The notes beneath the pieces are model-generated. The model was not told where the DNA came from, ran no database searches, and saw nothing but the letters and a program-made list of their open reading frames with translations. The position numbers were made by a program, and so were the translations under genes. From contig NZ_LN831025.1 of assembly GCF_001457695.1 (NCBI RefSeq), positions 992,001 through 1,056,000 of the forward strand: DNA of 64,000 bases. The letters run 5' to 3'. Of this stretch, positions 28,417 through 37,479 are shown piece by piece; the stretch's first letter is position 1, and every line of letters starts with the position of its first letter. The stretch comes from Campylobacter jejuni. GTDB lineage: Bacteria > Campylobacterota > Campylobacteria > Campylobacterales > Campylobacteraceae.

Positions 28417-28974
28417 ATGACAAGAGAACAAGCAGAATTAATTATAGAAGAAGAAAAGTTGATTGATACAGATTGGTATCCTTCTTATAAACATTCAGGA
28501 GAATACCATCTTACTATGTGGTTTGATTCTGATAATAATAAATACGAAGCTGTTTATATTGGAGAAAGGGGAAGTGTTGAACTTGAGTATTCTTTTGATA
28601 GTGAAAAAGAAGCCATTGATAAAATGTTGCAGATGAATTATGAACAAAAAAAATACAATGGAAAAGACATTAAAGAATATCTAACAAAAGAAGTAGCACT
28701 AAGAATCATCAAAGAAGAAAAGTTAGAAGTGATTTGGTATGATGAAGCACTTAAACCTTTATGTGCAGGTATTAAACACGATAAACAAAGAGATAAATAC
28801 ATTTCTTTTATCACTAATGCTAAAGCAGAGCTTATAGAATATAGAAGTATTGAATTTGATGGGGATAGATACAGTGAAACCTTTAAGGAAATGCTTAACG
28901 ATGAATTTCTAGCCCTTTATGCTCTTATCAATCGTGCTAGAATGATTAAACAAAATAGAATTAGCTTTGTATAA
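28417..28974 (+). CDS. Orphan immunity-like protein with internal duplication
   Basis: 185 residues, ATG after AAAGGATAAAAA. Two similar halves are visible: TREQAELIIEEEKLIDTDWY (residues 2-21) and TKEVALRIIKEEKLEVIWYD (residues ~90-109), each followed by a beta-rich stretch. The architecture and acidity resemble small polymorphic-toxin immunity proteins (the opening recalls Imm59-type proteins, not verified). It occupies the slot between the Imm11-type gene and the second PAAR cassette, without a matching toxin, so it is probably an orphan immunity gene retained against foreign effectors. Confidence 0.55.
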   Translation: MTREQAELIIEEEKLIDTDWYPSYKHSGEYHLTMWFDSDNNKYEAVYIGERGSVELEYSFDSEKEAIDKMLQMNYEQKKYNGKDIKEYLTKEVALRIIKEEKLEVIWYDEALKPLCAGIKHDKQRDKYISFITNAKAELIEYRSIEFDGDRYSETFKEMLNDEFLALYALINRARMIKQNRISFV

Positions 28975-29028
28975 ATGTTTTATGATTTAATTTAATCTTA
29001 GCGAGTTTAAAAACCCACAAGACTTTTC

Positions 29029-29985
29029 ATGGCTAAAAAAAGAACAATCCTTATTCCTAGAATAGAAGATATTAATATAACTCCTGATACTTCTTGTATG
29101 CATCCTATCTTAGAAGATAATACTTTAGTATGCTTACATGGAGGTAGAGTTAAGTTAAAAGCAAAAAAAGCTAAAAGAATAAAATCAGACAATGTTCCTA
29201 TTATGCTTGATAATGAAATACAAGGAGCCAGTATAAGTGGATGTTTAAATCCACCTATACTAGGAGGACCTTGTACTAAAGTAGCTATGGTATTTGCTTA
29301 TACTTATTCAGATCATAAAGTTAATAATAAACATTCTGTGTTACAAATGGGTTTGATAGGAATGAGTATAAAAGGTTATCCTATATTTGCTATACCCAAA
29401 AAGAATAAGATTAAATTTGCTTTAGCTAAAATACAAGCTAGTCCTCTTGCTAAGATTAAATATGATAGGATAAGATGGGAAGGGATGGGAGGTAAAAGAA
29501 ATAAGAAAAATAAAAATGATAAAGCAAGGCAAATACAAGCATTAAAAAATAATCGGCAAAAAGGTAATTATACTGAAATGCAAATGGATAAATATTACAA
29601 AGCTAAAGGCTATAAAAGAATTAGTTTAAATAAAGTTCAAGGACTTGATGATAAAATTCATCATGGAATTGATGGAATTTATTACAATCCAAATAAAAAC
29701 CCAAAATATATCATTGCAGAAGCTAAGTTTAGAACAAGCAAATTAGATATAAAAACTAAGCAAATGAGTGATGAATGGATAACAGAAAAGAGTAGAAATA
29801 GACTTGGCATTGTAGATGAAAAACATAGAAAAGAAATAAAAGAACTTCTTAAAAAAAATAGCAATGAAGTCAGAAAAGATTTATTTCATGTTGATAAAAA
29901 AGGCAATGTGAGTATTAAAGAATTAGATAAAAATGCAAAAACCAAAAACTTAATAGAAAGGATAGAAAATGGCAAGAGATACTAG
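29029..29985 (+). CDS. PAAR-like protein fused to PoNe-type DNase
   Basis: 318 residues. Residues 1-150 are the same PAAR-like tip as at 26996 (Met instead of Leu at 24). The C-terminal domain matches the PoNe (polymorphic nuclease effector) family of PD-(D/E)xK DNases: GNYTEMQMDKYYKAKGYKRI with E183, HHGIDGIYYNP with D215, KYIIAEAKF with E231 and K233, then KQMSDEWI at 245-251. All expected catalytic positions are present. The next gene overlaps by 17 bases and is the cognate PoNi. No adaptor gene precedes this copy; only about 25 bases of the adaptor's 3' end remain upstream. Confidence 0.87.
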   Translation: MAKKRTILIPRIEDINITPDTSCMHPILEDNTLVCLHGGRVKLKAKKAKRIKSDNVPIMLDNEIQGASISGCLNPPILGGPCTKVAMVFAYTYSDHKVNNKHSVLQMGLIGMSIKGYPIFAIPKKNKIKFALAKIQASPLAKIKYDRIRWEGMGGKRNKKNKNDKARQIQALKNNRQKGNYTEMQMDKYYKAKGYKRISLNKVQGLDDKIHHGIDGIYYNPNKNPKYIIAEAKFRTSKLDIKTKQMSDEWITEKSRNRLGIVDEKHRKEIKELLKKNSNEVRKDLFHVDKKGNVSIKELDKNAKTKNLIERIENGKRY

Positions 29986-30619
29986 CAAAGATGAAGCGTA
30001 TTTTACGAAACATATAATAGAGTGGGAAGAAGAAATTAAAGAAGATGAAAAAAAACTCTTAGAACTTCCACTAGGAGATGCAAGAAGGGAAAATTATTTT
30101 TTTTCTATAACAGATGGAAAAAAATGTATTGCTATAGATAAATACTCTCGTGGTGATGATATAAATCTAGTTAAAAAAGATTTAGAAGCATACATACTAT
30201 TAAAACAAAAAAATCGTTTAGAATTTGCAATTGATATTGGTTATTATAGAGGAAATGCTCTTGAACTTTGTATTAGAGTATTGCTAGATATGGATACTGC
30301 TTGTGTATTAGAATTAATAGAAGAAGATGAGAGAAAAAGAAGAGATATTCTCAATAGGGACTGGTTTTTGCATTTTATAGGATCTAAGGGTAAGAATTTA
30401 AATTTAGAACGCAAATGTATTCGCAAAGAACACGAGCTTATTAAAGAATTTGTAGCCACTAAGGATATTGAGTTTTTACATCAATATATGAAAAAACATA
30501 CAAGATTAAGAGATCCTCTAGATACTTGGGATCTTGAAGGTGCAGCAATTGTAAAGCTAATGAATTTAGATAAAGAAGAATTTAAACAATACAAATACTT
30601 TCCTTATGATTTAATATAA
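29969..30619 (+). CDS. PoNi immunity protein (DUF1910/DUF1911 type)
   Basis: 216 residues. Features of PoNi proteins are visible: an N-terminal helical segment (HIIEWEEEIKEDEKKLLELP), a central LEFAIDIGYYRGNALELCIRV region, and the C-terminal DUF1911-like block with NRDWFLHFIGSKG and later LDTWDLEGAAIVKLMNLD. It overlaps the PoNe toxin gene by 17 bases. It would neutralise the DNase in the cytoplasm. An identical copy is at 41633. Confidence 0.85.
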   Translation: MARDTSKDEAYFTKHIIEWEEEIKEDEKKLLELPLGDARRENYFFSITDGKKCIAIDKYSRGDDINLVKKDLEAYILLKQKNRLEFAIDIGYYRGNALELCIRVLLDMDTACVLELIEEDERKRRDILNRDWFLHFIGSKGKNLNLERKCIRKEHELIKEFVATKDIEFLHQYMKKHTRLRDPLDTWDLEGAAIVKLMNLDKEEFKQYKYFPYDLI

Positions 30620-30632
30620 AAAGATTTTTAGT

Positions 30633-30657
30633 TATAATTTCATTTTATATTTAAGGA
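30633..30657 (+). promoter_or_regulatory. -10 box and RBS of the 116-residue gene
   Basis: TATAAT at 30633-30638 follows the PoNi stop by 13 bases. AAGGA at 30653-30657 precedes ATG 30665. The same site is at 42297-42302 in the second copy. It would give the following two genes their own transcript. Confidence 0.45.
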
Positions 30658-30664
30658 AAAATTT

Positions 30665-31015
30665 ATGGAAGATTTAAAACTTTTACAAAGGCGTTGGGAA
30701 GAAGCTTATGAAGCTATGCCTAAACTTTATGAAACACCCGATGGGTTAATAATAAATTTCACCCTAAGTGAAGATACAGATACTATTCTTTTTAAAAAAC
30801 CTTGGGAAAATTTTGAATTAGATGATGAAGATAAAGAAACCAAATGGAGGCTGAGTTTTTTTAGCATTAGCAAAGATGAGCCTTTGGGGTATTTAGAGTA
30901 TAAAGAAGCTTTAGAGAAATTGCAAGATTTTTCTTTAATTCAATCAGAAGAAAGGATTTTAATTAGAGCAATGAGTTTAGAAGAGCTTGAAAGCTTAGAG
31001 CTTAAAGGGTGGTAA
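30665..31015 (+). CDS. Small unrecognised protein (116 residues)
   Basis: ATG after a clear AAGGA site and an upstream TATAAT. The product is acidic and Trp-containing (LQRRWEEAYEAMPKLYETPDG; later MSLEELESLELKGW), soluble, without signal peptide. It overlaps the next gene as TAATG. The pair lies directly upstream of vgrG2 and, as an exact copy, vgrG3, but not vgrG1. It could be an immunity gene that lost its toxin or a regulator. No family recognised. Confidence 0.55.
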   Translation: MEDLKLLQRRWEEAYEAMPKLYETPDGLIINFTLSEDTDTILFKKPWENFELDDEDKETKWRLSFFSISKDEPLGYLEYKEALEKLQDFSLIQSEERILIRAMSLEELESLELKGW

Positions 31016-31653
31016 TGCTTCCTCAACCTATATTTTTAAATAAACTTATAGAATTTTTATCTGATGAAAATTTAGATATTGTAAATATGAAAAAAGGTGT
31101 AGATAAAATTTTTTCTAAAAAAGATTTTTACGCTATATTAGAATTAAATATTAAAATTATGAATATAGCGAAATTAATTTTTAAAAGTGATGAACAATTA
31201 AATATATTATTACCACAAGCTTCTAATTATAAGAATACAAATTATTTTCCTCAAGAATTAGAGTTAAAAAAAGAAATGGATGTTAATCTTAATGATTTAA
31301 AAAATTGTGATAATAAAAAAATAATAGAAATAATTAAGCAAGAATATCAAAATAATCTGATTAAAGAATTGGATATTAATTCTCAAAAAGAAAAAATCAA
31401 AATACTTTTTATTATTAATGAAGTGCCAAAATTTTTAAAATCAATCTATAAAGAATGTGAGTTTAAAGAATATGGATTAGCAAATTATTTGGAATTTGAT
31501 GAAATTTGGGGTTTTTATGAAAATAATACTAGATATTTTACTATTTTAACTCCCATGGGTGCAAATAAAATAAAATTGCGTTTAGAAAATACACAAAACA
31601 GCGAAAAAGAACTCAATATCATAGAAGTAAATTTAGATAAAAATAGATTTTAA
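31015..31653 (+). CDS. Unrecognised 212-residue protein upstream of vgrG2
   Basis: The start is taken as ATG 31015 in a TAATG junction with the previous gene; a GTG six bases earlier is possible. The product is soluble and Asn/Lys-rich, with a C-terminal segment FDEIWGFYENNTRYFTILTPMG. It is cotranscribed with the 116-residue gene. The identical copy at 42679 shows both belong to the duplicated block. No family recognised; an immunity role is conceivable. Confidence 0.5.
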   Translation: MLPQPIFLNKLIEFLSDENLDIVNMKKGVDKIFSKKDFYAILELNIKIMNIAKLIFKSDEQLNILLPQASNYKNTNYFPQELELKKEMDVNLNDLKNCDNKKIIEIIKQEYQNNLIKELDINSQKEKIKILFIINEVPKFLKSIYKECEFKEYGLANYLEFDEIWGFYENNTRYFTILTPMGANKIKLRLENTQNSEKELNIIEVNLDKNRF

Positions 31654-31789
31654 TAACAAAAATAAGCAATTTCTTTTTCTACTCAAATTTAGGCTATTTG
31701 TGTTAAAATAATAAATATAAAAATTAAAAACATAGTGGATTTATACCAAATTATAAACACCATAAACTCAACCCCCAAAAGGATCATCA

Positions 31790-34438
31790 ATGTCCCTTAA
31801 TTCTTACATGAGTCTTGATATTTTAAATTCTACTTCAAATCCCCTACCCTTTAAAATCACTAAAGCCCTCATCAAAGAAAGTCTTGAAGAGCTTTTTTCT
31901 ATAGAATGTGAAGGCTTTTTTGAAAGTTTAGAACAAGATTTATTTTCTTTAAATACTTTAACCAATGCTTCATCTCATCCAAGCACCCCTACAACTTTTA
32001 ATTTTCATCCTAATGTTTTAATCGATCAAGAAGCTATTTTAAGTATCCATAATCCTTATGAGAATAATACCTTAAACTTTGATAACAATGAAGTAAAAAA
32101 CTATAAGGGAATTATCACTTATATAAAATATCTAGGTATTAATCATGAAAGTGCTTTAAATATTAACGATAGCACTTCAAATACTAAGCAAATACAATAC
32201 AAGCATTTTTTTTCTTTTAAGCTTCAATCAGTCTTGATAAGACTTTCTTTAAATAAAGCCAATCGTATTTATACTCATACTAATATTATAGAAGTGATTA
32301 AACAAACCCTTGGTTTTTATCAAGATATCTTACATAAAGAAATTGATTATTCTAATATACATTTTAATTATGAAGAACAAGAACTCATCTCTCAATACAA
32401 TGAAAGTGATTTAGACTTTATTACAAGATTAAGCCATAATAATGGAATCTTTTTTTATGAAGATGAGAACACTATTTATTTTTGTGATGTGTATAAAAAT
32501 GTAAAAAATAAAGAAATTGAGTATAATCCTAATATTAATAATATTTTAAATCAAGCTTGTATTTCTTCTATTTATAAAGAGCAAAGCTTAAGAACTAATT
32601 CTTTTACACATTCTAGTATTAATGCCAATACTCCTTTAAATCTTTTATCTTTACACTCTAGTAAAGTTCCTTATGAACAAGAACTTAATAACAAAGCTTG
32701 TTATAATGAACATTTTTATGAGAGTGAATATTCTTTTACAAAAAGCATTGATTTAAAGACTAAGCCTTCTCTTAAAGAAAAAAGAGCCTTAGTATTAAAT
32801 GAAAGCTTACTAGCAAAAAGTAATATTTATCATCTTAGCTTAGGAGATTTTATCACTTTAAATTATAAGGAGTTTAATCATCAAGAAGAAATAAAAAATC
32901 AAGATGAAGAAAAACAAGATAAAGCTTCTTTGCTTAAAGACTTTATTATTATCACTAATACTCAAATCTTAATTGATGATGCCATCTTAGCTAATTCTAT
33001 TAATACTAATGATCATTTAAATTTAAAAGATTTAAATTTAAGTAAATCTTATTCTAATACTTTAACTTTACTAAAAAAGAATATTATCTTTACTCCAAGT
33101 TTTAAAGCTAAACCTAAAGCTCCTAATAGCACTCAAGGTATTGTTATAGGAGAGAGTAAGGATATAGAAAGTGAGAGAAATACTATTTATACTGATGAGC
33201 ATGGAAGGGTTAAGGTAAGGATTAATCTTTATGCCAATCAAGAAGAATTAGATAATGATACTTTTATTGCAAATGATATAGATACAAATTCTTCTAATTT
33301 ATCAAGCAATACTTATAAATCTTATCATCACACTCCTTTTTTAAGAGTAGCTTCTCATATAGCAAGTAATCATTCAGGTTTTTTTCATACTCCAAGAATA
33401 GGAGATGAAGTGATTATTTCTTTTTTAGATGATGATATAGATAAACCTTATGTAAGTGGAAGTTTGTATAATGGGGCTACAACAATGCCTCAATATAATT
33501 ATCCAAGATATAAAAGAGAAATCGCTACAAATGCATTGAGTTATTTAAGCGTAGTTCCTGCTATGATTGATAAAGGTTTAGATACATTAAAACTTCAAGA
33601 AAATACTGATTATGAATTAAGCTCTATAAACAATCATTATCTTACTTTGGCTAATTCCACAGTAGGAGTGGATAACACCGATGCAAGAGCAAGGAATGAA
33701 ATTACCCTAAAAAACGACAAAGACAAAGAAGAAATTTATATCCTAGCACAAAAAGATTATAAAGAAGAAATAGGTAATAATTATGAGCAAACCATAAAAA
33801 ATAATAAAACTTCAGAAGTGGGAGCCTTATATACCGAATTTATTACTTTAGGACATATGCAAAATATCATAGGTTTTAAAAATGTCAATGTAGGAGCTGA
33901 ATATTTAGAAAATACCCTACTTTCTAAAGATACTAATGTGGGCTTAAGTAATACTTTAAATGTAGGAACAGATCAAGAAGTAAAAATCCATAAAAATAGC
34001 TATGAAAAAGTAGGAGAAAATAAAAAGGTAGAAATAGGCACAAACTACGAAGAAAGAATTACAGGAGAACACACAAGTTCTGTATCATCTAATAGAAAAA
34101 CATTTATTAGAGGTTATCATCATACACAAAGTCAAGGAAAATATAGTGTTTATACAGATTCTGAACTTGTAACAGAAGCAAAAGGTAATATTCAAGAGCA
34201 TACAGAAAAATCTATCTTTATGGTTGCTAAAAAAGATCACTGTGTTAATGCAGAAAATGTTTCATCTTTAGCACAAAAAGACAATACTATTGTAGCGCAC
34301 AATAGAATAATTAATCAAGTAAAATCCACTTCTATAACAACTACAGCTAAAGAAGTTATTATCCAAGTTGGAGGGGTTCAAGTGATTATAGATAATAAAG
34401 GATTGAGAGTTAAAGGAGGAGATTTAAGAGCAGATTAA
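31790..34438 (+). CDS. vgrG: VgrG2 / TssI spike protein
   Basis: 882 residues, same length as VgrG1. Residues 1-726 are nearly identical to VgrG1 (NIS replaced by DIL at 10-12), and residues 1-563 to VgrG3. The copy-specific tail (727-882) continues the beta-helix with EKVGENKKVEIGTNYEERI and ends KGLRVKGGDLRAD as in VgrG1. The different tail probably selects a different PAAR or effector partner. An extended -10 (TGTTAAAAT) lies about 80 bases upstream, and AAAGGATCATCA precedes ATG. Confidence 0.95.
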   Translation: MSLNSYMSLDILNSTSNPLPFKITKALIKESLEELFSIECEGFFESLEQDLFSLNTLTNASSHPSTPTTFNFHPNVLIDQEAILSIHNPYENNTLNFDNNEVKNYKGIITYIKYLGINHESALNINDSTSNTKQIQYKHFFSFKLQSVLIRLSLNKANRIYTHTNIIEVIKQTLGFYQDILHKEIDYSNIHFNYEEQELISQYNESDLDFITRLSHNNGIFFYEDENTIYFCDVYKNVKNKEIEYNPNINNILNQACISSIYKEQSLRTNSFTHSSINANTPLNLLSLHSSKVPYEQELNNKACYNEHFYESEYSFTKSIDLKTKPSLKEKRALVLNESLLAKSNIYHLSLGDFITLNYKEFNHQEEIKNQDEEKQDKASLLKDFIIITNTQILIDDAILANSINTNDHLNLKDLNLSKSYSNTLTLLKKNIIFTPSFKAKPKAPNSTQGIVIGESKDIESERNTIYTDEHGRVKVRINLYANQEELDNDTFIANDIDTNSSNLSSNTYKSYHHTPFLRVASHIASNHSGFFHTPRIGDEVIISFLDDDIDKPYVSGSLYNGATTMPQYNYPRYKREIATNALSYLSVVPAMIDKGLDTLKLQENTDYELSSINNHYLTLANSTVGVDNTDARARNEITLKNDKDKEEIYILAQKDYKEEIGNNYEQTIKNNKTSEVGALYTEFITLGHMQNIIGFKNVNVGAEYLENTLLSKDTNVGLSNTLNVGTDQEVKIHKNSYEKVGENKKVEIGTNYEERITGEHTSSVSSNRKTFIRGYHHTQSQGKYSVYTDSELVTEAKGNIQEHTEKSIFMVAKKDHCVNAENVSSLAQKDNTIVAHNRIINQVKSTSITTTAKEVIIQVGGVQVIIDNKGLRVKGGDLRAD

Positions 34439-34523
34439 GTGATATAAATTTATAAATAGTCAAAATTTTTAAAAATTTAAAAATTTGTTATTAAAAATAA
34501 AAAATTATAAAAAAGGAAATAAA

Positions 34524-35573
34524 ATGACTAAAGAAAAAATCATCTCTTATGAAGAAGTTCAAGCTAATCCTATGCTTAAATGGTTTTTTGACCGAGAAAT
34601 CAAACATAGCATTAAAGATAAATATTATAAAGAATGGCAAGAATTTATCCATAAAGAAGGTATAAATGTAGTTTGCATCATAGAAGATCCAAAAGGTAAG
34701 GATATTTATGAATTAGATCTATGGTATAGAAGTACAATATTAGATCCATTATTTCACCTTGCTTGGTGTTATGATTATGAATTTTTTGAATTTATTTTAC
34801 AATTTGTAAAAGATCAAACATGGTTGAATTTTTTACTTGGATGTAATGCAATTGGTTGGAGTGAAGATGAGCTAGATTTAGAGCATACAAAAAAAATTAT
34901 TAAACTTTTAGTGGATAAAGGAGCTAATATCAATGCTTATTTTTATGATAGCGATGGACAATACAAACCTATAATCTTTCATACTATCCCCTTAGGCCTT
35001 GCCAGTAAAACAGAAAGAGCTAATAAATTAGAACTTTTACATTTTTTATTAGAATTAGGAGCAGATCCTAATCTTAAAAATTCAGAGGGTGAAAATTTAT
35101 TACATAGATTTCTTCTTTCAGAAGAGCAAAAATTTGCTAATGCTTTAATCGATAGTGGTAAAATAAAAGATATCAATGAAATCATAGAATATAATAAAGG
35201 GGCTATTAATTACGGAGAGAGTGCTTTGATATTGGCTGTAGAAGAATGTTATTCTAGCACAGTTAAAAAACTCATTGAAGCAGAAGCCAATGTGAATGTT
35301 TTTGATCATTTTGGAGAATCAGCTCTTGATCTTATAGAAAATAAAAGCGAAACCATAAAAAAATACCTTCTTAAAGCAGGAGCTAAAAGTTCTTTAGAAC
35401 TTTTAGGCAGTGAAGAAAAACTTAGAGAATTTAAAGATGAAATGCGGGATAAAAGAAAAATACAAGAAAAAATAGGAAAAGAGCGCAAAAAACAACTTAA
35501 GGAAAACTACCGAGCTATCGTAGAAAAAACTCCTTTAGTGTTTCATAGAGATATAGAAGTGACTAAGGCATAA
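34524..35573 (+). CDS. Ankyrin-repeat protein of module 2
   Basis: 349 residues from ATG 34524 (AAAAAGGAAATAAAATG); a TTG 39 bases upstream has no ribosome-binding site. Ankyrin repeats are evident: KIIKLLVDKGANINAYF, LLHFLLELGADPNLKNSEGENLLH, VKKLIEAEANVNVFDHFGES and IKKYLLKAGAKSS. It has the same position as the 21687 gene of module 1 (between vgrG and a nuclease effector) but a divergent sequence. It abuts the effector (one-base gap). Probable immunity protein; a delivery role is possible. Confidence 0.7.
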   Translation: MTKEKIISYEEVQANPMLKWFFDREIKHSIKDKYYKEWQEFIHKEGINVVCIIEDPKGKDIYELDLWYRSTILDPLFHLAWCYDYEFFEFILQFVKDQTWLNFLLGCNAIGWSEDELDLEHTKKIIKLLVDKGANINAYFYDSDGQYKPIIFHTIPLGLASKTERANKLELLHFLLELGADPNLKNSEGENLLHRFLLSEEQKFANALIDSGKIKDINEIIEYNKGAINYGESALILAVEECYSSTVKKLIEAEANVNVFDHFGESALDLIENKSETIKKYLLKAGAKSSLELLGSEEKLREFKDEMRDKRKIQEKIGKERKKQLKENYRAIVEKTPLVFHRDIEVTKA

Positions 35574-35574
35574 A

Positions 35575-36984
35575 ATGATCACTATACATACAGGAGAGAT
35601 TGAGTTAATGCTGTGTGAGGAGGCACATTTTCATGAGGATTATGAAAATAAGATCAAAAATATCCCTATCATAGGAGCTAAGGTAAAAATATATGATAAA
35701 GATAAAAAGACACTCCTGTATGATAATACTGCCAATGATCAAGGAAAAATAGAAATTTCTAATAGTGAGATTAAAGATGAGGAATTAAGTTTTTATATAG
35801 AATTAGAACATCCTGACTTTGATGAAAAACCTATAGGAGGACATGTTTTTTTAAGAAAAGGTTTAGAAAAACAAGAAAATCCTATTTATTTTAGAAGGAC
35901 TAAACTAAGATTAAAACATACTCCTTTTGAGAAATTACAAACTCCTAAAGAATTCAAAGAAGCTCTTGAGGTGAGTGATGAAGAAAGAAAACATTATCAA
36001 GAAAAAGATGGAGAATTAGATCAAGATCTAAATAGTTTAAAAGCTAAAGCAGAAGAAATTTTAGCAAGAAATGAAGCCATCATTGAAAAAACTTATGAAG
36101 AGGAAATGAAAAAAGCAAACGAGCAATTACAACAAGCTACAACTAACAAAGAGAAAGATGAAATCAAGAAAAAAATAGATAAAATTGAAAATGATAGAGA
36201 AGCTAAGGTTAAAAGACATAATAAACAAACAGTTGATTTGAAAGATATTGTTAATAACAAAAACACTAAAAAACTTAAAAATTTCATCAATAAAAGAGCA
36301 GGAGCTGACTATGCTGAATGGGTTGTTTCTCTTGCTCTTTTAAGACATGCTCCTCATCTTTATCATCAAAGAATCAATGCAGATGGTGTTTTTAAAGAAG
36401 ATGGAATTCGTAGTGGAAAAGGTAGTGATCCTGACTTTATTATCACACTTAAGGATAAAAAAAGAATGATAGTAGAGGTTAAAAACTATGCTTATAGTAG
36501 CGCTTTAAATTTAACCGATCAAATTTCTTATCAATTAAAATGTGTAAGATTATATGGAATGGACTATGCTATAGCTTGCAATAAAAGCACAGAAATAACC
36601 GATCATGGTAAGAATTATAAGTCTGTTTTTAAAGAACCAAACAATCAAGCAAAAGCTAAAACTAAAGAAGAAAAAGAGTATTCTATAAATTTTAATAAAA
36701 AACGTTTTAAAGAGCCAGAAAATCAAACAAAGGAAGAGGCTGAAAATCTTTTAAAAGATGAAGAGAAAGGTTTAAGATCTGCACTTATAAGAATGTATAA
36801 GGAAGCTTTGAATGGAGGGCCTAGTTGGGTTTTTATCAAAAGACTTAATTTTAGAAGCAATTTAGGAAAAATCAATGGGGAAGATTTTAATCTGGATAAA
36901 CATTTTGTGAATTTTTATGCTAATTTACATTCTCAAGATAGAAAAGAAATCAGTGCTGATTTTCAAGTTATTTTAGAACCTTAG
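35575..36984 (+). CDS. Nuclease effector with N-terminal beta-sandwich domain
   Basis: 469 residues. Residues 1-95 look like a transthyretin/carboxypeptidase-regulatory-type beta-sandwich (IPIIGAKVKIYDKDKKTLLY, NDQGKIEIS), a module often used to dock effectors on VgrG tails. Residues 120-240 form a charged coiled coil. The C-terminal domain has a PD-(D/E)xK signature: ADYAEWVVSLALL (E248), SDPDFIITL (D287) and MIVEVKNYAYSS (E301, K303), then QISYQLKCVRLYGMDYAIACN, matching the nuclease domain at 22597. Predicted DNase delivered by VgrG2. Confidence 0.68.
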   Translation: MITIHTGEIELMLCEEAHFHEDYENKIKNIPIIGAKVKIYDKDKKTLLYDNTANDQGKIEISNSEIKDEELSFYIELEHPDFDEKPIGGHVFLRKGLEKQENPIYFRRTKLRLKHTPFEKLQTPKEFKEALEVSDEERKHYQEKDGELDQDLNSLKAKAEEILARNEAIIEKTYEEEMKKANEQLQQATTNKEKDEIKKKIDKIENDREAKVKRHNKQTVDLKDIVNNKNTKKLKNFINKRAGADYAEWVVSLALLRHAPHLYHQRINADGVFKEDGIRSGKGSDPDFIITLKDKKRMIVEVKNYAYSSALNLTDQISYQLKCVRLYGMDYAIACNKSTEITDHGKNYKSVFKEPNNQAKAKTKEEKEYSINFNKKRFKEPENQTKEEAENLLKDEEKGLRSALIRMYKEALNGGPSWVFIKRLNFRSNLGKINGEDFNLDKHFVNFYANLHSQDRKEISADFQVILEP

Positions 36985-36993
36985 GAGGAAAAA

Positions 36994-37479
36994 ATGGTAA
37001 AAGAAATTGATTATGATTTACTTATAGCAATTGAAGAATCTGATGTAAGAAAGTTTCAAATTGTTTTAGAAAAAGGAGCTAATATTAATGGTATTGTGAA
37101 TAAAGAATACAAAGAATATGGAGATTTTAAATCAAGTTGTGGTTTTACATTTTTAGCCGTAGCCGCGGAAATAGCATTATACGAGACTATAAATGCTCAT
37201 CATGACAAAAAAGGTTTTAATAAAGAAGAATATGAAAAAGAATACAGCGATGCTTTTGAAATTTTTAATACCTTAAAAGCTTTAAAACCAAATGAAAACC
37301 AAGAAGGTTGCACCAGTGCAAAAATTTGCATAGAAAACATTGCCCAAACAAGAGAAATGGAGCTTTATGATGATCCTTATTGTTATGGATATGATGAATT
37401 TGATGAAGAAATGAGTGAAGATGAATGGATAAGTGAAGATCCTGCTATAGAATATTTAAAAAGTTTTAAATTTGAATGA
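36994..37479 (+). CDS. Ankyrin-like acidic protein after nuclease effector
   Basis: 161 residues, ATG after TTAGGAGGAAAAA. The N-terminal part has one ankyrin-like unit (DVRKFQIVLEKGANINGI); the rest ends in an acidic tail sharing EMELYDDP with the module-1 protein at 25292. It overlaps the adaptor-like gene by four bases. It looks like a composite of an immunity-type ankyrin start and the acidic tail of the 25292 gene, which suggests recombination within this slot. Immunity or adaptor cofactor; undecided. Confidence 0.58.
   Translation: MVKEIDYDLLIAIEESDVRKFQIVLEKGANINGIVNKEYKEYGDFKSSCGFTFLAVAAEIALYETINAHHDKKGFNKEEYEKEYSDAFEIFNTLKALKPNENQEGCTSAKICIENIAQTREMELYDDPYCYGYDEFDEEMSEDEWISEDPAIEYLKSFKFE

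Larger units (their letters stand above)
29007..33479 (+). repeat. 4.5-kb repeat: PAAR-PoNe to vgrG2 (copy at 40671-45143)
   Basis: Matches 40671-45143 at a constant offset of 11664 bases with only a few base changes seen (silent GCC/GCT in the PAAR gene, ACA/ATA giving Thr/Ile in vgrG). It contains PAAR-PoNe, PoNi, the 116- and 212-residue genes, the vgrG promoter and the first 563 codons of vgrG. It starts at TTAAAAACCCACAAGAC, a relic of the adaptor gene 3' end, and stops at the end of the vgrG OB-fold (GGGGCTA). Confidence 0.93.

Noticed and set aside
34440-34523. Palindromic A/T runs after vgrG2 as a terminator
   Set aside because: The stems consist only of A and T with no GC core, so a functional intrinsic terminator cannot be claimed.
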